A DNA stretch of 46,430 nucleotides from Oscillospiraceae bacterium (GTDB taxonomy: Bacteria > Bacillota > Clostridia > UBA1212 > UBA1255). The notes beneath the pieces were generated by a model. It had not been told where the DNA came from, searched no databases, and worked only from the letters and a program-made list of their open reading frames with translations. Where the stretch lies: positions 1 to 46,430 of the forward strand of contig SVJD01000014.1 of assembly GCA_015069165.1 (NCBI GenBank), read 5' to 3'. Every line of letters begins with the position of its first letter. The first letter of the stretch is position 1. The position numbers and the translations under genes were made by a program. Below, piece by piece: positions 1-7,757 of this stretch.

Positions 1-1
1 T

Positions 2-289
2 GTTCTCCAAAACAACGAAATAAAAAATGAACTCCTTGCTATCGGAGAACGAATCAAAGAAAAACATCAAAAGGACTTTGAGGCGTTGAAAAAAACTTAT
101 GCCGAGGCTGTATTGGAATCGGTTCCTGCACATCTTAGAAAGATAAAAGAGTATGAGTTGCAGTTTGTATTCCAAGCTGACGGATGGTTCCTGGTACATT
201 GTATTACAACGCTCCTGAAGAACGGCAAACTGAAGGAGCCTACCGAAGGCCAGAGAAAATCCCTGACCACACTGATTGCCAACGTGTAA
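2..289 (+). CDS. 3' end of an unrecognised protein (partial)
   Basis: The reading frame is open from the first complete codon at position 2 to the stop at 289, so this is the C-terminal 95 residues of a gene that starts outside the window. A TTG at 86 could give a 67-residue protein, but the frame stays open upstream and that TTG has no good ribosome binding site, so I prefer a truncated longer gene. The visible part begins with a charged, probably helical stretch (many E, K and Q to about residue 35) and then a mixed segment with the motif FQADGWFLVHC. I recognise no family. It is followed by a strong terminator, so it ends a transcription unit separate from the ABC genes. Confident as coding, function unknown. 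Confidence 0.55.
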   Translation, partial: VLQNNEIKNELLAIGERIKEKHQKDFEALKKTYAEAVLESVPAHLRKIKEYELQFVFQADGWFLVHCITTLLKNGKLKEPTEGQRKSLTTLIANV

Positions 290-386
290 GCAATGCGTTT
301 TGCGGATGATAACGATTAATATGTAAGATTTTTAAATTATACGCAAACTGCCGAAAATATTTTTTTATTGTCCTTATTCAAAGAAT

Positions 387-420
387 AACCGCAACTTGTG
401 TTGTAGTTGCGGTTTTTTTT
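387..420 (+). terminator. Rho-independent terminator
   Basis: A perfect 10-bp stem (AACCGCAACT at 387-396 with AGTTGCGGTT at 405-414), an 8-nt loop and a T run to 420. It closes the partial gene that ends at 289. Nothing else is seen between 290 and 386. Confidence 0.85.
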
Positions 421-430
421 GTGATATACT
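401..430 (+). promoter_or_regulatory. possible extended -10 promoter for the ABC operon
   Basis: TTGTAG at 401-406, an 18-bp spacer and TATACT at 425-430 preceded by TG at 422-423 (extended -10 form). It overlaps the end of the preceding terminator and would leave a leader of about 80 bases before the start codon at 521. The -35 match is weak, so this is tentative. Confidence 0.35.
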
Positions 431-520
431 GTTGTAGTTGCAAAATAAATATGTGTTTTTATTTTAGTGATTTTCAACTGTGCAATAAACTTAAAATGAA
501 ATTTGCGAGGGGGAACAATA

Positions 521-1420
521 ATGGTACTTGAGTTTAAAAATATCGAAAAATCCTTTGGCGAGAAAAAAGTTCTCACAGGAGTGTCTTTTAAGGCAGAAGG
601 CGGCAAAGCGTTCGGGCTGTTAGGCAGAAACGGTGCCGGTAAAACTACATCGATTCGTATTTTAATGAATGTATTTCCTGCAAACAACGGCGAGGTTTTG
701 ATTGATGGACAACCGATAGATTACGATAAAATAGGCATCGGATATTTACCAGAAGAAAGAGGTCTGTATCCTAAAAAGAAAATTATAGAGCAGCTTAAAT
801 ATTTTGCAGAGTTAAAGGGTATGGGCAGTAAAGACGCTGTGAAATCTATTGACTATTGGCTTGAACGATTAGAAATGACGGAGTATAGAAATAAAAGGTT
901 AGATACATTATCTAAAGGCAATCAGCAGAAAATACAGCTTATTACAGCTCTTGCGCATGACCCTGATATTGTTATACTTGACGAACCTTTTTCAGGGCTT
1001 GATCCTGTTAATGCAATGCTCTTAAAAGATGTTGTGAAAGAGCAAATTTCCAAAGGTAAAATTGTGCTGTTCTCCAGTCATCAGATGAGTTATATAGAGG
1101 AATTTTGTGACAGTATTGCAATTCTCAACAATGGTACGGTTGCACTGCAAGGAGATTTGCGTGATATCAAACGTGATTATCCCCGAGACCGTTTGATCGT
1201 TCGTACTGAAAATCCTGATGCTGTTCTTGCGGAATTTGGCTCAGCTTGTACTGCTACTGATAATGGGGCACTGATAATACAGCTTGCTTCTGCTGATGAA
1301 AAGAAAAGTGTTATGACACACATCATAGAAAATTACGATATTGATGAAGTTAAAGTTTTTGAACCTTCGCTTAATGATATATTTGTACAATACACCGGCG
1401 ATGCTGCAAAGGAGGGGTAA
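521..1420 (+). CDS. ABC transporter ATP-binding protein, NatA/YhaQ-like
   Basis: This is the ATP-hydrolysing cytoplasmic subunit of an ABC-2 type exporter (299 residues). It has Walker A GRNGAGKTT at residues 35-43, the YLPEERGLYP segment near 75-84 (this subfamily has E where most have the Q-loop Q), signature LSKGNQQK at 130-137, Walker B IVILDEP at 150-156, and a C-terminal extension of about 90 residues as in NatA/YhaQ proteins. I chose ATG 521 because GAGGGGG lies 7 bases upstream; a TTG at 503 in the same frame has no such site. The permease gene begins 3 bases after the stop and its ribosome binding site lies in the last codons here, so the two are coupled. NatAB in Bacillus extrudes sodium, but related pairs export other compounds, so the substrate is open. 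Confidence 0.88.
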   Translation: MVLEFKNIEKSFGEKKVLTGVSFKAEGGKAFGLLGRNGAGKTTSIRILMNVFPANNGEVLIDGQPIDYDKIGIGYLPEERGLYPKKKIIEQLKYFAELKGMGSKDAVKSIDYWLERLEMTEYRNKRLDTLSKGNQQKIQLITALAHDPDIVILDEPFSGLDPVNAMLLKDVVKEQISKGKIVLFSSHQMSYIEEFCDSIAILNNGTVALQGDLRDIKRDYPRDRLIVRTENPDAVLAEFGSACTATDNGALIIQLASADEKKSVMTHIIENYDIDEVKVFEPSLNDIFVQYTGDAAKEG

Positions 1421-1423
1421 ACG

Positions 1424-2662
1424 ATGCAACAGTTTTGTAAGATACTCAAGTTTGAATTAAAAAATTACTTTAAAAATAAGATTTTTGTAGGAGTTACAGT
1501 ATTCTTAGTAGTTTTAATTGCAGTTGTGATGTTCTTTCCGCGTATTATCGCAACTGATACCGGCGATACGCAAGATGACTCAGCAAACCTTTCTGTTATG
1601 CTTGTAAAGACAGATGATGTGACACAAGCTGATATGGTACAAAAAACATTTGCGGCATTTTTTACGGAATATGATGTGCAAACAACCACTATGGATGTCG
1701 ATGAAATTAAAGATAAGATTTTGTCAAGTGAAGCAGAATGTGCATTTGTTATGACAAGTCCTACTGCGTATACTTATTATGTTAATAATCTTTCGATGTA
1801 CGATACGAATACGCAGGTTGCAAATGAAGTATTACAACAGATATATCAAGTTAGCGCTATGATAAATGCAGGGATGACAGCAGAACAGGCTACTGATGTT
1901 ATGAATATTCAAATTTCAAGCGAAGTTCAAAATCTCGGTAAAAATCAAATTGAAAATTTCTTTTATACCTACATTATGATATTTGCGTTGTATATGGTTA
2001 TCCTCCTTTACGGTCAAATGGTGGCGACAAATGTTGCGACAGAAAAGAGTTCAAGGGCAATGGAAGTGTTGATCACAAGTGCAAAGCCTACCTCTATGAT
2101 GTTTGGTAAAGTTATTGCATCTTGTCTTGCGGGGCTTATTCAGCTTGTTGCTGTGTTCGGCTCGGCACTTGTTTTCTATAACATAAATAAATCATATTGG
2201 GATGACAATGAGATTATTGATTCTCTCTTCAATATTCCGCCGGAACTGCTTGGCTATATGTTATTATTCTTTGTTCTCGGCTTTTTGATTTATGCTTTTA
2301 TGTTTGGAGCAGTTGGTTCTACAGCATCAAAGTTGGAGGATATAAATACTTCTGTTATGCCTATTACATTAATGTTTGTGATTGGATTCGTTGTTGTTAT
2401 GACATCAATGGGCTCGGGAAATGTAGATAACACTTTGGTGAAAGTTTGCTCTTATATTCCTTTTACTTCGCCGATGGCGATGTTTACAAGAATAGCAATG
2501 AGCACAGTACCTTGTTATGAAATTGTAATTTCAGTTGCTGTTTTGATAGGTTCTGCCGTAGGAATCGGTGTTCTTTCTGCAAAAATTTATCGTGTTGGTG
2601 TTTTGCTTTACGGAACACCGCCGAAAATTACTGCAGTTATTAAAGCAGTGTGGAAAGCTTGA
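1424..2662 (+). CDS. ABC-2 type permease, NatB/YhaP-like
   Basis: Membrane partner of the ATPase encoded immediately upstream (412 residues). A first membrane segment lies near residues 20-40 (VFLVVLIAVVMFF). It is followed by a large extracytoplasmic domain to about residue 175, then about five further membrane segments to the C-terminus. This one-plus-loop-plus-five layout is typical of NatB/YhaP permeases. ATG 1424 is preceded by GGAGGGG at 1411-1417, which overlaps the stop of the ATPase gene. Probable role: export of sodium or another cation or small toxic compound; the sequence alone does not give the substrate. Confidence 0.85.
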   Translation: MQQFCKILKFELKNYFKNKIFVGVTVFLVVLIAVVMFFPRIIATDTGDTQDDSANLSVMLVKTDDVTQADMVQKTFAAFFTEYDVQTTTMDVDEIKDKILSSEAECAFVMTSPTAYTYYVNNLSMYDTNTQVANEVLQQIYQVSAMINAGMTAEQATDVMNIQISSEVQNLGKNQIENFFYTYIMIFALYMVILLYGQMVATNVATEKSSRAMEVLITSAKPTSMMFGKVIASCLAGLIQLVAVFGSALVFYNINKSYWDDNEIIDSLFNIPPELLGYMLLFFVLGFLIYAFMFGAVGSTASKLEDINTSVMPITLMFVIGFVVVMTSMGSGNVDNTLVKVCSYIPFTSPMAMFTRIAMSTVPCYEIVISVAVLIGSAVGIGVLSAKIYRVGVLLYGTPPKITAVIKAVWKA

Positions 2663-2687
2663 ATATTTATTTAAAGGCGGTGGTATT

Positions 2688-3200
2688 TTGGTTATTATAA
2701 TCACAGGGGCATCACATACAGGTAAGACTGTACTTGCACAAAAGATGCTTGAAAAATTCCAATATCCGTATTTGTCGATTGACCATTTAAAAATGGGTCT
2801 GATTCGCAGCGGAAATACAGCGCTTACTCCGCTTAGTGATGATACACTTCTTACGGAATATTTGTGGCCGATTGTGAGGGAAATGATTAAAACGGCAATA
2901 GAAAACGGACAAAATCTTATTGTTGAAGGTTGTTATGTTCCATTCGATTGGGCAGAGGATTTCGAAGCGGTATATCTTGAAAAAATCAAATATTACTGTC
3001 TTGTTATGAGTGAAAATTATATCAAAAAACATTTTGATGAAATAAAGCAGTATGCAAATATTATCGAAAAGCGTTTGGATGATAACTGGTGCACCATGGA
3101 AAACATATTGGAAGAAAATTTGAAAATTTTAGAACTTGCACAAAATCATAATGTTAACTATCTGCTTATTGATAAAAAATATTCAGTCGAATTTGAATAA
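2688..3200 (+). CDS. small P-loop kinase-like protein (AAA/adenylate-kinase-like)
   Basis: A 170-residue cytoplasmic protein opening with a hydrophobic strand and a P-loop (VIIITGASHTGKT, Walker A about residues 7-14), followed by a short D-H motif (SIDHLKMGLIR) and a strand-rich middle containing NLIVEGCYVP, as in zeta-toxin/shikimate/adenylate-kinase-like small kinases. I chose TTG 2688 because AAAGGCGGTGG lies just upstream and the P-loop then sits at the usual distance from the N-terminus. The frame is open further upstream inside the permease gene, but that part reads as shadow. It lies 25 bases after the permease stop, so it is probably in the same transcript. Whether it phosphorylates a small molecule or a nucleotide is not shown. 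Confidence 0.75.
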   Translation: MVIIITGASHTGKTVLAQKMLEKFQYPYLSIDHLKMGLIRSGNTALTPLSDDTLLTEYLWPIVREMIKTAIENGQNLIVEGCYVPFDWAEDFEAVYLEKIKYYCLVMSENYIKKHFDEIKQYANIIEKRLDDNWCTMENILEENLKILELAQNHNVNYLLIDKKYSVEFE

Positions 3201-3276
3201 CCAGTAAAGAAAATCAGCGCAATAAAGCAGAACGATAGTGTGAAATAAATCTTGGGATTTTAAGTACATAATAACT

Positions 3277-3545
3277 TTTTGTCGGAATTTGAAATATAGA
3301 CAAAAGGTTGCAGCTATGCAAGTTGGTTTTTGTCCCGAATGCGGAAAAGAGACAAAAAAAGTCGCATACGGAGAATTTACGAGAGAAAATACCTTGATAT
3401 TTTGTTTATATATGAAAAAAGAGCAAAAAATTGCAATCTGATAGATTGAAATTTTGTCTCAAAATGAAAAACGAAACAAAAAGGGGTGCACTGCTAATTG
3501 GAGCTTTTGCCCCAAAATGAAAAATGAGACAAAAGTACTGCAGTA
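3277..3545 (+). repeat. degenerate tandem repeat, about 52-bp unit, five copies
   Basis: Five related 29-30-nt blocks start at 3277, 3328, 3400, 3452 and 3505. Four begin TTTTGTC or TTTTGCC, and most end GACAAAA, so each block is itself a weak inverted repeat. Start-to-start distances are 51, 72, 52 and 53. The stretches between blocks are also related (GGTTGCA..., GGGTGCA...), so the unit is about 52 bp, with about 20 extra bases between copies 2 and 3. Read in one frame, each block encodes a similar decapeptide (FCPECGKETK, FCPKMKNETK, FCLKMKNETK). Copies differ too much for a CRISPR array. This fills most of the gene-free stretch 3201-3694. Confidence 0.6.
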
Positions 3546-3627
3546 AAGTGTTTTTTCAAAAAGCAAAGCGTAGAAAAATTTTTAGACATTCCAAGAATAA
3601 CTTCATACTTTAAGCAGACACAAAAAG

Positions 3628-3656
3628 TTGACAAAAATTTGCAGGAGATATATACT
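3628..3656 (+). promoter_or_regulatory. sigma-A promoter of the aldolase/dehydrogenase gene
   Basis: TTGACA at 3628-3633, a 17-bp spacer and TATACT at 3651-3656: nearly perfect consensus. Transcription would start near 3663, leaving a leader of about 30 bases with GGGAGG at 3681-3686 before ATG 3695. Confidence 0.85.
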
Positions 3657-3694
3657 TAATTGGTTAAAAATTACTTATTCGGGAGGCTATTTAA

Positions 3695-5674
3695 ATGTCA
3701 TTAGAAAAGATAGTAGCTATTTCAAACAAATATGGCGCAAATCCTGAGTTTGTACTTGCAGGAGGCGGTAATACCTCTTATAAAGATTCAAAATATCTTT
3801 ATATCAAAGGTTCAGGTACAACTTTGGCAACAATTACAGAGAGCGGATTCGTTAAAATGAACCGTAAAAAACTTGCTGCAATGTTCACAAAAGAATATTC
3901 TTCAAATGCAGCAGAAAGAGAAGCACAAGTTCTCGAAGATATGATGGATGCAAGAGAAAAGACTGAGCTTTCAAAGCGTCCCAGCGTTGAGACACTTTTG
4001 CACAATCTTATCAACTACAAATACATCGTTCACACACATCCGTCAATGCTTAACGGTATGACTTGCGGTGCAAAAGGTAAAGAAATCGCAAAAGAACTTT
4101 TCGGCGAAGATGTAATCTGGATTGATATTATTGAGCCCGGATATGTTCTTGCAGCAAAACTTAAAGAAGAAATGGATGCTTATAAAGCAAACACAGGCAA
4201 AGATGCTGACATAATTCTTCTCCAGAATCACGGTGTATTCATCGCAGCAAACAGCGAAAGAGAAATCAATAAGAAGACAAAATATGTTTTCGAGAAGATC
4301 GAAAGCAAACTTACAAGAAAACCTGACTTCAAAGCAGTTGAGTTTGATAAAGAAAAAGCAGCTCTCGTTGCTCCTGCAATCAGAATGCTTTTGAAGAAAG
4401 CTAATGCAGCAGATTCATCTATCGTAACATTCTGCACAAACAAAGAAGTTATGAATTTCGTAAAAGACGAGAAATCATTCTATCCTGTATCTTCTGCGTA
4501 TTCACCTGACCATATCGTATATTGCAAACCTTACGCTCTTTACATCGAAGCAAGCGATGATATGGAAAAACAATACGATCTTATCAAAGCAGGTATAGAA
4601 GGATACGTTGCTAAAAACGGCTTCGCTCCCAAAATCGTTGCAGTTCAAAATCTCGGATTCTTTGCTTGGGGCACAAATAAGAAAAACGCTGACATTTGCG
4701 CAGAAGTATTCCTTGATGCTTGCAAAATCGGTGTTTATTCAGAAGGCTTCGGCGGACCTTTGTTCATGACACAGTACATGATCGACTTTATCTGCAACTG
4801 GGAAGTTGAATCTTACCGTTCAAAAGTAAGCCTTGCAGGCGGCGCAGCACTCAGACTTAATGAGAAAATCGCAATTGTTACAGGTAGTGCACAAGGCTTC
4901 GGACAAGGTATTGCAGACGAAATGCTCAAACAAGGTGCTAACGTTGTTATCGCTGACTTGAACATTGATCTTGCTAAAACAAACAGCGACAATATGAACG
5001 CTAAATACGGCAAAAATAAAACTATCGCTTGCAGAGCAGACGTTGGTAACGAAGAAGCTGTTACAGATATGGTTTACACAACAGTTCTTGCATACGGCGG
5101 ACTTGATATTTTCGTAAACAACGCAGGTATCGCTATCGCAGGTGCTTTGGAAGAAATGACAGTACCTAAATTTGAGCTCGTAACAAAGATTAACTACACA
5201 GCTTACTATCTTTGCGCTAAACTTGCTTCAAGAATTATGAAGATTCAAAATAAATTCGCTCCTGATTATCCGATGGATATTATCCAAATTAACTCTAAAT
5301 CAGGACTTGCAGGAAGCAACAAAAACTTTGCTTATGCAGGAAGTAAATTCGGCGGCATCGGTCTTACACAGAGCTTTGCACTTGAACTCGTTCCTTACAA
5401 TATCAAAGTTAACGCTATCTGCCCCGGAAACTTGCTTAACGGTCCCTTGTGGTCAGATCCCGAAAAAGGACTTTTCGTACAATACTTCAAAGCAGGAAAA
5501 GTTCCCGGAGCAAAGAGTGTTGCTGATGTTCGTGAATTCTACGAGAGCAAAGTTCCTATGCACCGCGGATGCGAAATCATCGACGTAGCAAGAGCAATCT
5601 TCTACATTGTTGAGCAAGAGTACGAGACAGGACAAGCAATCCCCGTAACAGGCGGACAAAATATGCTTAACTAA
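3695..5674 (+). CDS. bifunctional aldolase/short-chain dehydrogenase (RhaEW-like)
   Basis: A 659-residue fusion. Residues 1 to about 380 are a class II aldolase/adducin-type domain with GGGNTSYKD at 23-31 and metal-ligand histidines at H113, H115 (HTH) and H179 (NHG). Residues about 390-659 are a short-chain dehydrogenase: NAD-binding TGSAQGFG from T396, NNAG at 475-478, and catalytic S534, Y547 and K551 (YAGSK). This order matches rhamnulose-1-phosphate aldolase/lactaldehyde dehydrogenase fusions, which split rhamnulose 1-phosphate and process the lactaldehyde. No rhamnose isomerase, kinase or transporter lies beside it, so another sugar or aldehyde is possible. A consensus promoter and uniform codon choice suggest strong expression. 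It is monocistronic, with the next gene about 100 bases away behind a hairpin. Confidence 0.85.
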   Translation: MSLEKIVAISNKYGANPEFVLAGGGNTSYKDSKYLYIKGSGTTLATITESGFVKMNRKKLAAMFTKEYSSNAAEREAQVLEDMMDAREKTELSKRPSVETLLHNLINYKYIVHTHPSMLNGMTCGAKGKEIAKELFGEDVIWIDIIEPGYVLAAKLKEEMDAYKANTGKDADIILLQNHGVFIAANSEREINKKTKYVFEKIESKLTRKPDFKAVEFDKEKAALVAPAIRMLLKKANAADSSIVTFCTNKEVMNFVKDEKSFYPVSSAYSPDHIVYCKPYALYIEASDDMEKQYDLIKAGIEGYVAKNGFAPKIVAVQNLGFFAWGTNKKNADICAEVFLDACKIGVYSEGFGGPLFMTQYMIDFICNWEVESYRSKVSLAGGAALRLNEKIAIVTGSAQGFGQGIADEMLKQGANVVIADLNIDLAKTNSDNMNAKYGKNKTIACRADVGNEEAVTDMVYTTVLAYGGLDIFVNNAGIAIAGALEEMTVPKFELVTKINYTAYYLCAKLASRIMKIQNKFAPDYPMDIIQINSKSGLAGSNKNFAYAGSKFGGIGLTQSFALELVPYNIKVNAICPGNLLNGPLWSDPEKGLFVQYFKAGKVPGAKSVADVREFYESKVPMHRGCEIIDVARAIFYIVEQEYETGQAIPVTGGQNMLN

Positions 5675-5710
5675 TAGTACTTTAAGTTTAGTTTAAATTT
5701 TAAAATAACT

Positions 5711-5751
5711 CCGCAGTCGCGTCCTTTAAATTTAAGGGCGCGACCTTGCGG
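5711..5751 (+). terminator. stem-loop between aldolase gene and parE
   Basis: CCGCAGTCGCG...CCTT (5711-5726) pairs with AAGGGCGCGACCTTGCGG (5734-5751), with a 2-nt bulge and one G-T type pair. No long T run follows (GAATTGTTTG), so it may be a weak terminator or a leader hairpin of parE rather than a classical terminator. Confidence 0.45.
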
Positions 5752-5775
5752 AATTGTTTGCGTAAAGGAGAAAAC

Positions 5776-7749
5776 ATGGCAAATAATAACTCATATACCA
5801 ACGATAGTATTACTGCATTGGTCGGTCCTGATAGGGTAAGGAAAAAACCTGCCGCTATTTTAGGTTCTGACGGTCTTGAAGGTTGCCAACATACCTTTAT
5901 TGAAATTCTTGCCAACTCCATTGACGAAGCCCGTGAGGGTTACGGTAAAGTAATAGAAATTACTCGTTTTAAAGATAAATCAATACAAATTCGCGACTAC
6001 GGACGCGGATGTCCCGTTGACTACAACGAAAAAGAAAAAAGATTTAACTGGGAGCTTGTATATTGTGAATTATATGCAGGCGGTAAGTATAATACAAATT
6101 CCGGCGAAAACTATGAATACAGTTTGGGAACAAACGGCTTGGGTAGTTGTGCTACGCAGTACAGCTCCGAGTATATGGATGTAACCGTATACAAAGACGG
6201 CTTTAAGTACGACTTGCATTTCGAAAAAGGTTACAATGTCGGAGGACTTAAAAAAGAAAAATACGACTACAAGCAATCGGGCACTTTGCAAAAATGGAAG
6301 CCTGATCTTGAAGTTTTCAACGATATAAATATTCCTTTGGAATTCTTTACAACAATGTTAAAAAAACAAGCCGTTGTAAATGCCGGTCTTAAATTCAAAT
6401 TCTATGATGAAGAAACAAATCAGCGCTTTGAGTTTTTATACGATAACGGAATTACCGACTACGTTAAAGAAATTTCAGCAGGGAAAGAAATTACAGATGT
6501 GCAATTTTCAGAAACGGCTGCAAGAGGCCGCGACCGTGCCGATAAGCCTGAATATAAAGTAAAAATGCAGTTCGCTTTTTGCTTTAACAACGAAGTTAAT
6601 TTAATTGAATATTACCACAACTCAAGTTTTCTTGAAAACGGCGGTTCTCCGGATAAAGCCGTTAAGAACGCTTTTGTAAGTGAGATAGATAAATATATAA
6701 AATCGCAAGGTAAGTATAACAAAGACGAAAGTAAAATTTCGTTTACAGATATACAAGACAGCTTGATTATAGTTACTAACTCTTTCTCGACTATGACGAG
6801 CTATGAAAACCAAACAAAAAAGGCAATTAACAATAAATTCATACAAGAAGCTATGACGGATTTCATTAAACAGCAACTTGAAATTTTCTTTATAGAAAAT
6901 AAACTCGAAGCTGACAAAGTAATGGAACAAGTTCTTGTTAATAAAAGAAGTCGTGAATCTGCTGAAAAACAACGTGTGAATATCAAGAAAAAGCTTCAAG
7001 GCACTATTGATATGACAAACAGAGTAAAAAAGTTTGTAGATTGCAGAACGAAAGATCCCGAAAAGCGCGAGCTTTATATAGTAGAGGGTGATTCAGCTTT
7101 AGGTTCTGTAAAATTGAGCCGAGACAGTGAGTTCCAAGCAATTATGCCGCTCCGAGGCAAAATTCTAAACTGTCTTAAAGCTGATTACAGCAAGATTTTT
7201 GACAGTGATGTAATTGTGGACCTTATAAGAGTTCTTGGTTGCGGTGTAGAGGTTAAATCAAAACATAAAGATTTAACAATGTTTGATATGAACAGCCTCA
7301 GATGGGCAAAAATCATCATCTGTACCGATGCCGATGTAGACGGTTTCCAAATCAGAACACTCGTGCTTGCTATGATTTACAGATTGATGCCCACACTTAT
7401 TCAAGAGGGCAAAGTATTCATAGCAGAAACACCTCTTTACGAAATCACATGTAAAAACAAAACGTATTTCGCTTATGATGATAAGGAAAAAGCAAAAATA
7501 CTCGACGAAATAGCAAGTACAGGTAAAATTACAATTCAGCGTTCAAAAGGTCTTGGTGAAAACACTGCGGAAATGATGGCGCAAACAACCATGAACCCTT
7601 CTTCAAGACGACTTATAAAAGTTATTCCCGAAGAAGCAGAAAAAACTGCATACTATTTTGACATGCTTTTGGGAGACGGACTTGAAGCAAGAAAAGAACA
7701 TATTCGTGAATGCGGACATCTTTATCTTGATGATTTGGATGTAATGTGA
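5776..7749 (+). CDS. parE: DNA topoisomerase IV subunit B (GyrB/ParE family)
   Basis: ATPase subunit of a type IIA topoisomerase (657 residues). GHKL ATPase motifs are present: EILANSIDEA (Mg-binding N), DYGRGCPVD (D-x-G-x-G) and the lid GTNGLGSCATQ. The TOPRIM region follows with YIVEGDSALG and the acidic metal cluster TDADVDG, then the conserved C-terminal PLYEI...SKGLGE section. It is the divergent clostridial form: the usual RPGMYIG is replaced by KKPAAILGSDG. ATG 5776 has AAAGGAG just upstream; in-frame TTG 5746 lacks a site. It overlaps no gene, and parC follows after 8 bases. Role: with ParC, decatenation and relaxation of DNA using ATP. It is called parE rather than gyrB because of the divergent form and the adjacent parC-type partner. 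Confidence 0.85.
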   Translation: MANNNSYTNDSITALVGPDRVRKKPAAILGSDGLEGCQHTFIEILANSIDEAREGYGKVIEITRFKDKSIQIRDYGRGCPVDYNEKEKRFNWELVYCELYAGGKYNTNSGENYEYSLGTNGLGSCATQYSSEYMDVTVYKDGFKYDLHFEKGYNVGGLKKEKYDYKQSGTLQKWKPDLEVFNDINIPLEFFTTMLKKQAVVNAGLKFKFYDEETNQRFEFLYDNGITDYVKEISAGKEITDVQFSETAARGRDRADKPEYKVKMQFAFCFNNEVNLIEYYHNSSFLENGGSPDKAVKNAFVSEIDKYIKSQGKYNKDESKISFTDIQDSLIIVTNSFSTMTSYENQTKKAINNKFIQEAMTDFIKQQLEIFFIENKLEADKVMEQVLVNKRSRESAEKQRVNIKKKLQGTIDMTNRVKKFVDCRTKDPEKRELYIVEGDSALGSVKLSRDSEFQAIMPLRGKILNCLKADYSKIFDSDVIVDLIRVLGCGVEVKSKHKDLTMFDMNSLRWAKIIICTDADVDGFQIRTLVLAMIYRLMPTLIQEGKVFIAETPLYEITCKNKTYFAYDDKEKAKILDEIASTGKITIQRSKGLGENTAEMMAQTTMNPSSRRLIKVIPEEAEKTAYYFDMLLGDGLEARKEHIRECGHLYLDDLDVM

Positions 7750-7757
7750 GGTGTGAT

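Noticed and set aside
3316-3441. Small gene MQVGFCPECGKETKK..., 41 residues
   Set aside because: It has a possible binding site (AAAAGG), but lies wholly within the repeat array and ends soon; it is better explained as repeat sequence. Kept only as part of the repeat finding.
3277-3545. CRISPR array
   Set aside because: Units are about 30 bases with about 22-base gaps, but the repeats differ from each other at many positions, the gaps are related to each other, and no cas genes are near.
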